From contig JAHEAM010000268.1 of the NCBI GenBank assembly GCA_024642765.1, positions 1-5,734 on the forward strand: a DNA stretch of 5,734 bases, in the 5' to 3' direction. The notes under the pieces were generated by a model that did no database searches, was not told the origin of the DNA, and was given only the letters and a program-made list of their open reading frames with translations. Shown piece by piece: positions 1-4,264 of the stretch (its first letter is position 1; each line of letters opens with the position of its first letter). The position numbers were made by a program, and so were the translations under genes. This DNA is from Planctomycetaceae bacterium. Lineage in GTDB: Bacteria; Planctomycetota; Planctomycetia; Pirellulales; Pirellulaceae.

Positions 1-169
1 AACGAACGCGCGCCGCTTCGCTGCTCGGCTTGAGTCCTTCGCCCGCCTTCATGATTCCAGCGGCGACGAGTTGTTCGTTGAATTTCCCCATGTCGGTGAG
101 CAACTGCTCGCTGGGCATTTCGCCTGCTTCCGAACCGGCGGTAGCTTTGACGAAAACTATGACTTTCAT
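1..169 (-). CDS. YCII/DGPF-family protein (third copy), C-terminal part outside the window
   Basis: The 56 visible codons begin MKVIVFVKATAGSEAGEMPS and continue with FNEQLVAAGIMKAGEGLKPS. This is the usual N-terminal half of YCII-related (DGPF, COG3795-type) proteins: a first beta strand, a helix, then a glycine-rich turn. The family has a ferredoxin-like dimeric fold; most members have no proven reaction. The start is supported by AAGGA about 9 bases before the ATG. The gene lies 75 bases after the preceding YCII gene on the same strand and is probably read with it. The left edge cuts it before the DGPF/ETKE motif, so the motif cannot be checked. In related clusters the next gene is often an ECF sigma factor, which would lie just left of this window (inference). 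Confidence 0.85.
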   Translation of the reverse strand, partial: MKVIVFVKATAGSEAGEMPSEQLLTDMGKFNEQLVAAGIMKAGEGLKPSSEAARVR

Positions 170-244
170 TGAGTGTGTTCCTTAATTGAGTTGTGTTGTG
201 AGAATTGATCTCGAACCAAAATATTCGGTCCTCAGCTCGGTCGG

Positions 245-586
245 TCAGGACTCTGGGTCAAACCCGATCTCGCGGACTTCTTGTGCGCAGCGACACGCGT
301 TGGCAAACCGGGCCGCCCAGGCGATTGCTTCGTCGCGGGTGGGCACCTCGATGATCGAAAACCCGCCGACCACCGCCTTGGTCTCCGGCATTGGCCCTTC
401 AGTTACAGCGCCGTCAACCCCGACGATGCTCGACCGCTGCCGTTGAATCCCTCCGCCGAAGATCCAGATTCCAGCGGCTTTGGCGTCTCGGGCCACGGCG
501 TGCGCCGATTCGCCCACACCAGGCAGATCCTCCTCAGGAATGTGGTCCATCGAACCATCGTCGAACGAAATCAGATATCGCGGCAT
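245..586 (-). CDS. YCII/DGPF-family protein (second copy), divergent motif
   Basis: A 113-residue protein starting MPRYLISFDDGSMDHIPEED. It has the length and order of a single YCII-related domain: N-terminal strand, helix (about 26-38), glycine turn GIWIFGGGI (39-47), then the family motif region at 62-70. That motif reads TEGPMPETK where the family usually has DGPYAETKE or DGPFAETKE, so the Asp is replaced by Glu and the aromatic residue by Met. The C-terminal region after the VGGFSIIEV strand has Cys-rich ANACRC where the copy at 2872-2465 has SQHPG, so that His is missing. The start is well supported by AGAGGATC 4-11 bases before the ATG. It follows the AHSA1-like gene by 82 bases and precedes another YCII gene by 75 bases. 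The reaction or ligand is unknown. Confidence 0.9.
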   Translation of the reverse strand: MPRYLISFDDGSMDHIPEEDLPGVGESAHAVARDAKAAGIWIFGGGIQRQRSSIVGVDGAVTEGPMPETKAVVGGFSIIEVPTRDEAIAWAARFANACRCAQEVREIGFDPES

Positions 587-668
587 TGTGATCCTCTTTG
601 TTTGTCAGGCGATGTTTCAGACGAGTGTCGAACGGGAAAGGCGGCGGTAGTCGATCGTTGATGCACGA

Positions 669-1127
669 CTATTGTTCATCGGGTATGGAATGTTCTACCA
701 ATTGAGCAAGCTGCAACAGTGACTCTTGCCAACCGTGATAGCACATGTCGGGTGGAATAAACTCGGGAAGTCCTTCGTGCAAAATCTCCAATTCGGTGCC
801 GCAACTCACCGCCTTGAAGGTAATCGTCTTCGTCATGTCAGCGGCCCAGGCGGGATCATCGAACTTGTCGCCCATGCGGATTCGCTCGCCGGGCACCAGT
901 TCTAAAAAGGTGCTTTCAAACGCGTGCTGATGTCCGCTTTCAAAGTTCGTAAACGCCATGTGAAAACTGCCACCTAATTGTGCATCGATCCGATTAATGT
1001 TTCCCAGAAAGCCATACGGCGGCAGCCAACGGCATAAGGCGTCGCGATCGAGAAACGCTTTGTAGACACGCCCCACCGGAGCGCGCAGCACGCGGTGCAG
1101 TCGGACGATATTGGTTGGACCAGTCAT
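669..1127 (-). CDS. AHSA1-like SRPBCC-domain protein
   Basis: A 152-residue protein beginning MTGPTNIVRLHRVLRAPVGR. It matches the AHSA1-like (activator of Hsp90 ATPase homologue 1-like) branch of the SRPBCC superfamily: LRAPVGRVYKAFLDRDALCRWLPP (14-37), LGGSFHMAF (51-59), FLELVPGERI (74-83), TKTITFKAVSCGTELEILHEGLP (99-121), and the closing helix YHGWQESLLQLAQLVE (130-145). These proteins form a helix-grip fold with a hydrophobic pocket; bacterial stand-alone members are ligand-binding proteins of mostly unknown ligand. I chose the start at 1127 because the domain begins there. A longer frame back to 1226 would run through a promoter-like element and into the hairpin repeat. No clear Shine-Dalgarno sequence precedes this ATG. 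It is the first gene after promoter-like element P3 and is followed by two YCII genes. Confidence 0.9.
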   Translation of the reverse strand: MTGPTNIVRLHRVLRAPVGRVYKAFLDRDALCRWLPPYGFLGNINRIDAQLGGSFHMAFTNFESGHQHAFESTFLELVPGERIRMGDKFDDPAWAADMTKTITFKAVSCGTELEILHEGLPEFIPPDMCYHGWQESLLQLAQLVEHSIPDEQ

Positions 1128-1166
1128 GGAGTTTAATTCGATCTGGAGTTGAGGTACTTTAGGGTT

Positions 1167-1194
1167 AGTCGAACGGGCTATTGCTAAATCGACA
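1167..1194 (-). promoter_or_regulatory. Promoter-like element P3, ECF-sigma type, before the AHSA1-like gene
   Basis: On the minus strand TGTCGA (1194-1189) is followed after exactly 17 bases by CGACT (1171-1167). Adjacent bases also match the other two elements: TGTCGATT at the start and GTTCGACTA at the end. The downstream box lies 40 bases before the ATG at 1127. I recall TGTCGA with a CGA(T/C)-type -10 box as the promoter of DGPF-linked (ECF42) sigma factors. The assignment to that group is inference; the conserved layout is seen directly. Confidence 0.75.
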
Positions 1195-1199
1195 TGTCG
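1190..1199. repeat. Perfect 10-bp palindrome over the -35 box of P3
   Basis: CGACATGTCG reads the same on both strands and covers most of the TGTCGA box of P3. It touches the outer end of the large inverted repeat that starts at 1199. The other two promoter-like elements lack this palindrome, so it may be chance. It could also be a local operator. Confidence 0.35.
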
Positions 1200-1258
1200 T
1201 CGCCGAACCGCTCCGCCGGTTCGCAATTTATTGCCGACCGGCGGAGCGGTCGGGCGAC
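1199..1258. repeat. 60-bp double-hairpin inverted repeat (REPIN-like)
   Basis: Two 29-base arms (1199-1227 and 1230-1258) are inverted copies separated by only TT, differing at 4 of 29 positions. Each arm also folds alone, with a 7-bp stem and a 6-base loop: CGAACCG/CGGTTCG around CTCCGC in the left arm, and CGACCGG-type pairing around GCGGAG in the right. The four differences fall as two base pairs within these small stems, and both pairs stay intact in each arm. This is the layout of REPIN elements, paired REP sequences mobilised by RAYT transposases. It begins 5 bases after the stop of the VOC gene and ends 4 bases upstream of the P3 -35 box. No U-tract follows on the minus strand, so a simple intrinsic terminator is unlikely. 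Confidence 0.75.
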
Positions 1259-1263
1259 AGGCT

Positions 1264-1746
1264 TCACCCGCGAATCACTGCCTCGATTTCTGCGATGTCG
1301 ATCTTCTTCATCGTCATCATCGCATCGAAGGCGCGTTTGGCGGCGGCGCGGTCTGAGCCGGTAAAGGCTTTCGTCAGGATGGTTGGCGTGATCTGCCAGT
1401 TGATTCCCCATCGGTCCTTGCACCAGCCGCATTGGCTCTCCTGGCCACCGGCCGCAACGATGGCGTTCCAGTAGCGATCTGTTTCGGTTTGGTCTTCCGT
1501 GGCGACTTGAAACGAGAACGCCCAGTTGTGCTCGACACCTGGTCCGCCATTGAGCCCAATGCAATGAATGCCCATCACCGTGAACTCGACGGTCAATACA
1601 TCGCCTTCTTTGCTCGATGGGTTGTCGCTTGGCGCGCGATGCATCGCGCCAACTGTGGAATCTGGGAAGGTCTCAGCATAAAACTTCGCAGCTTCCACGG
1701 CATCGCGATCGTACCAAAGACAGATGGTGTTCTTTGCTAATTTCAT
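1264..1746 (-). CDS. PhnB-like VOC (glyoxalase/bleomycin-resistance fold) protein
   Basis: A 160-residue protein of the PhnB-like VOC type often labelled 3-demethylubiquinone-9 3-methyltransferase-like; that label names the Pfam domain, not a shown activity. Visible family signatures are NTICLWYDRDAVEAAKFYAE (6-25), FPDS (27-30), GDVLTVEFTVMGIHCIGLNGGP (48-69), AFSFQV (76-81), RYWNAIVAAGG (91-101), QCGWCKDRWGINWQITP (105-121), and the C-terminal AMMTMKKIDIAEIE (142-155). It appears complete. Two starts are possible three codons apart (1755 and 1746). I chose 1746, because AAAGGA lies directly against the 1755 ATG but about 10 bases before the 1746 ATG. The gene follows the DUF1579 gene by 51 bases, without a promoter of the P1-P3 type, so both are probably on one transcript. 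Substrate unknown. Confidence 0.92.
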   Translation of the reverse strand: MKLAKNTICLWYDRDAVEAAKFYAETFPDSTVGAMHRAPSDNPSSKEGDVLTVEFTVMGIHCIGLNGGPGVEHNWAFSFQVATEDQTETDRYWNAIVAAGGQESQCGWCKDRWGINWQITPTILTKAFTGSDRAAAKRAFDAMMTMKKIDIAEIEAVIRG

Positions 1747-1773
1747 CTCTATCATTTCCTTTGTATGCAGCGA

Positions 1774-1788
1774 CGAGATTTCATCTCG
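1774..1788. other. Small hairpin in the DUF1579-VOC gap
   Basis: CGAGAT, three bases, then ATCTCG forms a perfect 6-bp stem with a 3-base loop, about 10 bases upstream of the VOC Shine-Dalgarno sequence. It lies inside what is probably a two-gene transcript. It might adjust mRNA stability or the relative output of the two genes. It has no U-tract and is too short to be a convincing terminator. Confidence 0.35.
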
Positions 1789-1797
1789 CGATATTTG

Positions 1798-2355
1798 CTA
1801 CTTGACTCGTTTCGCCGTACCCGACATGAACGTTACCCACTTCCCATCGGTGCTGATCATTCGTGACGTCATCAGGATTTCATCAGCCGATTTGAATTCG
1901 TAGATGTCTTGAAACTTCGTCAGCTTGCCATCGCCCGTGAAATTCGGCCCGTCTGCATCGAGCGTTAGTACGTTGCCGGTCGAATCGACACTGCCTTGGT
2001 ACTGCCACATGAAGGCCGTCGCCGAATCAACCCACGTTCCGACATATTTCTTTTTGCCTTCGTCATAGCCGAGCGTCTGAACGCCGGTCATCGGATCACC
2101 GGCCCATTCGCCCTTCATTTCATTGAGTACCCAGAATCCGCCAAGCCTGCGAGAGGTCAAGGTTCCGCTGCACTGCATCGGCGGCTGGTCCGACCCCATG
2201 GTTGCCTTCGACTTGGTCGTCCATTGCCCGATGAACTTGTGAAGCCATTCGTATTCTTGAGTCGACTTGGGCATGGCAGGGACTTCTTGTCCGAAAGCCT
2301 TTTCCTGGCAACACAGCAGGGTCATAATCAAGGAGGTCAACAACAAAGATCTCAT
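1798..2355 (-). CDS. Exported DUF1579-family protein
   Basis: A 185-residue protein. Residues 1-22 form a signal peptide (MRSLLLTSLIMTLLCCQEKA, likely cut after AFG, residues 20-22), so the mature protein should be in the periplasm or outside the cell. The LLCC stretch does not fit a lipobox well. The rest matches DUF1579: EYEWLHKFIGQWTTKSK (34-50), CSGTLTSRRLGGFWVLNEMKGE (62-83), MTGVQTLGYDEGKKKYVGTWVDS (89-111), MWQYQGSVDSTGNVLTL (116-132), and FKSADEILMTSRM (154-166). The family looks like a lipocalin-type beta barrel of unknown ligand. I chose the start at 2355 because GGAGAG precedes it at good spacing and the signal peptide begins there. A longer frame to 2439 would swallow promoter-like element P2. 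It is first in a probable two-gene unit with the VOC gene. Confidence 0.9.
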   Translation of the reverse strand: MRSLLLTSLIMTLLCCQEKAFGQEVPAMPKSTQEYEWLHKFIGQWTTKSKATMGSDQPPMQCSGTLTSRRLGGFWVLNEMKGEWAGDPMTGVQTLGYDEGKKKYVGTWVDSATAFMWQYQGSVDSTGNVLTLDADGPNFTGDGKLTKFQDIYEFKSADEILMTSRMISTDGKWVTFMSGTAKRVK

Positions 2356-2403
2356 ATTCAGGCTCTCCAAAATTGAAAAAGTACGAATGGTCCGTTTAGT
2401 AGT

Positions 2404-2431
2404 AGTCGAACAGGTAACAACCCAATCGACA
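2404..2431 (-). promoter_or_regulatory. Promoter-like element P2, ECF-sigma type, before the DUF1579 gene
   Basis: On the minus strand TGTCGA (2431-2426) and CGACT (2408-2404) are separated by exactly 17 bases. The wider matches TGTCGATTGG and GTTCGACTACTA agree closely with P1 and P3. The downstream box is 49 bases before the ATG at 2355. The element lies in the gap after the first YCII gene and would start a DUF1579-VOC transcript. Confidence 0.75.
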
Positions 2432-2464
2432 TTGTTCAAAATTTTCTATTCTATCGTGATTTGG

Positions 2465-2872
2465 CTAAGGCTTCGTCGGTCGTTCGCTGGATAGGGCCGC
2501 ACCACGGGCTGCAATGAGCTTATTGGTTTCCTCATCAGCGGGGCGAATTTCAAATGGCCCAACCTTCACGCCAGGATGCTGCGACATCAACGCGATGGCG
2601 TGATTCAAGTCGCGGGCTTCCAACAGAAGGATTCCACCGAGCATTTCCTTTGTCTCGGCGTATGGCCCATCGGTCACATCGACTGAACCGTTTTTCATTC
2701 GCAAGGTGACTGCATTTCTCGCCGATTGCAGCGCTTCGCCACCGATAAAGTGCCCGCCCCGGCGCAGTTCATCGTCGTAGGCAAAACACTCCTCCATCAT
2801 TCGCTGGCCTTCCTCTTCGGACAGCAATTCGTACTTTGATTCTTCAATGAATCCCATACAAACAAATTTCAT
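2465..2872 (-). CDS. YCII/DGPF-family protein (first copy)
   Basis: A 135-residue protein starting MKFVCMGFIEESKYELLSEE. It carries the canonical family motif DGPYAETKE at 68-76, followed by the glycine strand MLGGILLLEA (77-86), the helix DLNHAIALMSQHP (88-100) and the closing strand GPFEIRP (105-111). The last 20 or so residues form a polar tail. It is the most typical of the three YCII copies in the window and keeps His-Pro at 99-100. YCII proteins have a dimeric ferredoxin-like fold; a His/Asp active site was proposed for Haemophilus YciI, but no reaction is established for the DGPF branch. AAGGGA lies about 10 bases before the ATG. The gene has its own promoter-like element, P1, and is separated from the next gene by 109 bases that contain P2. 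Confidence 0.93.
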   Translation of the reverse strand: MKFVCMGFIEESKYELLSEEEGQRMMEECFAYDDELRRGGHFIGGEALQSARNAVTLRMKNGSVDVTDGPYAETKEMLGGILLLEARDLNHAIALMSQHPGVKVGPFEIRPADEETNKLIAARGAALSSERPTKP

Positions 2873-2905
2873 CGTTTATTTTCCCTTGAGTTCGGCAGAA
2901 TCTTG

Positions 2906-2927
2906 ACTAGTTTCTCGCAACACTAGT
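2906..2927. repeat. Two ACTAGT palindromes just downstream of P1
   Basis: ACTAGT occurs at 2906-2911 and again at 2922-2927, 16 bases apart, between the -10 box of P1 and the start of the first YCII gene. Two identical 6-base palindromes at the predicted transcription start could be an operator. No known repressor site is recognised, so this is only a candidate. Confidence 0.25.
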
Positions 2928-2934
2928 AATTAGT

Positions 2935-2962
2935 AATCGAACGGCAAAAGATCCAATCGACA
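2935..2962 (-). promoter_or_regulatory. Promoter-like element P1, ECF-sigma type, before the first YCII gene
   Basis: On the minus strand TGTCGA (2962-2957) is followed after exactly 17 bases by CGATT (2939-2935). The wider matches are TGTCGATTGG, shared with P2, and GTTCGATTACTA, which differs from P2 at one base. It lies 63 bases before the ATG at 2872, which leaves a longer 5' leader than at P2 and P3. Together with P2 and P3 it defines the consensus TGTCGATT-N13-GTTCGAYT. Confidence 0.75.
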
Positions 2963-2967
2963 ACTCG

Positions 2968-2992
2968 CTCGAAAATTCGCGGCGAATTCGAG
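2968..2992. other. Hairpin upstream of P1 at the divergence point
   Basis: CTCGAA-AATTCG, a CGG loop, then CGAATTCGAG can pair as a 10-bp stem with a 2-base AA bulge. It lies 5 bases upstream of the -35 box of P1, at the boundary between the minus-strand cluster and the plus-strand genes. No U-tract is present. It may mark the limit of the cluster or be a protein-binding palindrome. Confidence 0.3.
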
Positions 2993-3020
2993 AGACGCTA
3001 GCCACAGAGAAATCGCCCTC

Positions 3021-3074
3021 GCCCACAGTTGTGTCTTGACCCATTTGCCGCGCCACCGCCGGTCTAATAGAATT
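3021..3074 (+). repeat. Intergenic repeat, copy A
   Basis: This stretch aligns with copy C (4161-4215) over its full length. It shares CCCACAGTTGTG, then CCATTTGCC, then a CGCC-rich part, then GGTC followed by ATAGAATT. It is the most diverged of the long copies, with TCTTGACC where copies B and C have GACTAGCTCC/GGCTAGCTCC. It lies upstream of the membrane-protein gene that starts at 3180. Confidence 0.6.
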
Positions 3075-3123
3075 GCACCACCTGCTACATTGTCCCAAAC
3101 GACAAAGATCACCAAGCGATCAA

Positions 3124-3146
3124 TCCCACTGTTTCGTACAGCGGGA
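3124..3146 (+). other. Hairpin in the leader of the membrane-protein gene
   Basis: TCCCACTGT, loop TTCGT, then ACAGCGGGA forms a 9-position stem with one A-C mismatch, 34 bases before the ATG at 3180. An upstream TGTCCC (3091-3096) could instead pair with GGGACA (3143-3148), which would break this stem. Whether the region is transcribed as a leader is not known. Confidence 0.3.
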
Positions 3147-3179
3147 CAAATCGCAATTCGTCCTGTTGCGAGAAATTTC

Positions 3180-3581
3180 ATGGACATTGACGTTCCGAAC
3201 GGCCATCGTCGACGGAGGATACCGCGTTTCGGAATCGGTATTCTGCTTGCGCTCACGGCCTGTATCGCGTGCTATCTAGCCGGACGAAGGGACGGATTTG
3301 AATACGCAAGAAGAATGTGGATTGAGTTGCCGAGCATCCAGCGGATTTACAACGTAAACGATCTCATATCCAAGAGAATTCCGGACGAGAAACGTTTTTC
3401 AACTTCCGAACTTATAGAGCTACTTCAAAGCGAAATAAGGATTGCGGGAATAAGCGAAAATGCCGCCGATTACTCTGTGCATGCAGGACCTACCGCAGGA
3501 TCAATCGCCATCGGAGGCAACCAAATTGCCCATGTCAAGACAGAAGCAGTTCTTGAGGGGTTGAGAGTGTCTCGAAAATGA
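3180..3581 (+). CDS. Single-pass membrane protein with planctomycete-type C-terminal domain
   Basis: A 133-residue protein with a short cytoplasmic arm rich in Arg (RRRRIPRFG, 10-18), one hydrophobic segment GIGILLALTACIACYLAG (18-35) and an outer part of about 95 residues. The positive-inside rule predicts N-in, C-out. After YLAGRRDGFEYARRMW comes IYNVNDLI (56-63), then a helix SELIELLQSEI (76-86), a Gly/Ser-rich turn (HAGPTAGSIAIGG, 101-113), and NQIAHVKTEAVLEGLR (114-129). This order resembles a short domain I recall from planctomycete proteins (Y-V-DLV, LIELI, then Q-VHEEVEALLEELR), which is like secretin-associated or STN-type small domains. This is recognition from memory and only moderate. 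I chose ATG 3180 over a TTG at 3036 because the latter lies inside a repeat and adds a low-complexity basic stretch. No strong Shine-Dalgarno sequence is seen. Confidence 0.7.
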   Translation: MDIDVPNGHRRRRIPRFGIGILLALTACIACYLAGRRDGFEYARRMWIELPSIQRIYNVNDLISKRIPDEKRFSTSELIELLQSEIRIAGISENAADYSVHAGPTAGSIAIGGNQIAHVKTEAVLEGLRVSRK

Positions 3582-3874
3582 GCCACGCTATTTCAGTCGA
3601 CTCCTCCTGTGGACAATTTGCTCGGCTAGAGCGAAACCTCAGGAATCGATCTGGATGCCGGCCACACGCACATTTATGACTAGCTCCATTTGCCACGCCC
3701 ACAGAAGGTCAGTCCTTGCCACTTCGGACTCGTGGACAAACCGGCCATGCCCGCATCCGAGGATGTTAAACTGGTAAATATGAGTCGAGCAGTTCCTTGG
3801 TTCTGCAACGGTTCAAGGTCCCCCGCCATGTTTAACCTTCGAATGACTGGCTCTATAACTCAAAAGGACTCGTC
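3582..3874. other. Intergenic region between the membrane-protein gene and the DUF4177-like gene
   Basis: Besides repeat copy B and the Shine-Dalgarno sequence of the next gene, I see no coding frame with convincing composition. A TTG-started frame over 3690-3878 begins within the repeat and has no recognisable protein features. GTTAAAC (3764-3770) and its inverse GTTTAAC (3830-3836) are 60 bases apart and of uncertain meaning. No convincing sigma-70 promoter is found. Confidence 0.5.
3669..3710 (+). repeat. Intergenic repeat, copy B
   Basis: Positions 3680-3710 are identical over 31 bases to 4175-4205 in copy C. The preceding part (CACATTTATGAC) matches copy C (CACAGTTGTGGC) with three changes. 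The copy ends at GGTC and lacks the following ATAGAATT found in copies A and C. Confidence 0.75.
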
Positions 3875-4126
3875 ATGACACGTGCCGCAAGCATCGGTTT
3901 AGTATTGGTGATTGTCTTTGCCGGATATGCCTTAGTACGCAATCCGTCGCAGGGCCAAGTTCCTCAGCAACGTACACTGTGGGAATACAAAGCAGAGATC
4001 AATCAGGGTGGGAATGGAATAGCAACCGAACAGCTCAACAGATTAGGTGAGCAGGGTTGGGAATTGGTGTCAATCTGGGACGCTGAAAACAAAACGTCAC
4101 ATTTCGTCCTGAAGCGTCCAAAGTAG
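3875..4126 (+). CDS. Small membrane-anchored DUF4177-like protein
   Basis: An 83-residue protein. Residues 5-21 (ASIGLVLVIVFAGYALV) form an uncleaved anchor or a signal peptide. The remainder, RTLWEYKAEI (33-42), then LNRLGEQGWELVSIW (54-68) and HFVLKRPK (76-83), is the pattern of DUF4177 and related short domains: a WEYK strand, a helix ending in GEQGWELV, and a final strand with FVLKR. These domains have no established function and often appear as short stand-alone proteins. The start is well supported by AAAAGGAC 6-13 bases before the ATG. Repeat copy B lies upstream and copy C directly downstream. There is no obvious partner; the next gene on the same strand also codes for an exported protein. 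Confidence 0.85.
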   Translation: MTRAASIGLVLVIVFAGYALVRNPSQGQVPQQRTLWEYKAEINQGGNGIATEQLNRLGEQGWELVSIWDAENKTSHFVLKRPK

Positions 4127-4160
4127 CGATGCCACCGAAGCCAACGACAGACTGGCCGAC

Positions 4161-4215
4161 CCCCACAGTTGTGGCTAGCTCCATTTGCCACGCCCACAGA
4201 AGGTCGGATAGAATT
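4161..4215 (+). repeat. Intergenic repeat, copy C
   Basis: The fullest copy: CCCCACAGTTGTGG, then the 31-bp stretch shared exactly with copy B (4175-4205), then GATAGAATT as in copy A. Internal pairing GTGGC/GCCAC (4171-4175 with 4187-4191) and flanking CCGACC/GGTCGG (4156-4161 with 4202-4207) could form nested hairpins in this copy. The inner stem is not kept in copies A and B. Confidence 0.75.
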
Positions 4216-4264
4216 CGTTTAGCCCGATCAAACGATTAACACTTATCCTAGAGCTGGAGTTTAC

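Noticed and set aside
1128..1226. N-terminal extension of the AHSA1-like protein to a start at 1226
   Set aside because: The added 33 residues do not belong to the domain, begin inside the hairpin repeat and run through promoter-like element P3.
1530..1540. TGTCGA (minus strand) inside the VOC gene
   Set aside because: It is coding sequence and the bases at the expected -10 position read CGTT, with no gene start downstream at suitable distance.
1985..1990. Another TGTCGA (minus strand) inside the DUF1579 gene
   Set aside because: No CGA(C/T) box follows at 17 bases and it lies within coding sequence.
1798..2355. DUF1579 protein as a lipoprotein because of LLCC near residue 15
   Set aside because: The residues before the Cys do not fit the lipobox, and AFG before QE fits ordinary signal peptidase cleavage.
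2356..2439. N-terminal extension of the DUF1579 protein to a start at 2439
   Set aside because: It would overlap promoter-like element P2 and bury the signal peptide. The start at 2355 has a good GGAG and the signal peptide directly after it.
3036..3179. Longer start (TTG at 3036) for the membrane protein
   Set aside because: The TTG lies within repeat copy A and the added residues look like translated non-coding DNA. The ATG at 3180 begins a normal membrane-anchor layout.
3832..3860. Sigma-70 promoter with TATAAC before the DUF4177-like gene
   Set aside because: The upstream box TTAACC is poor, and the predicted transcript start would fall on the Shine-Dalgarno sequence.
3690..3878. 62-residue frame on the plus strand
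   Set aside because: It starts at a TTG inside repeat copy B, has no recognisable features, and overlaps the well-supported start at 3875.
4003..4197. 64-residue frame on the minus strand
   Set aside because: It begins in repeat copy C and runs antisense to the DUF4177-like gene. The translation comes from the repeat.
3669..4215. Integron cassette array with attC sites
   Set aside because: The small genes in one orientation with repeats between them suggested this. The repeats lack the RYYYAAC...GTTRRRY arrangement: the only such pair, GTTAAAC at 3764 and GTTTAAC at 3830, is in the wrong order. No integrase is visible.
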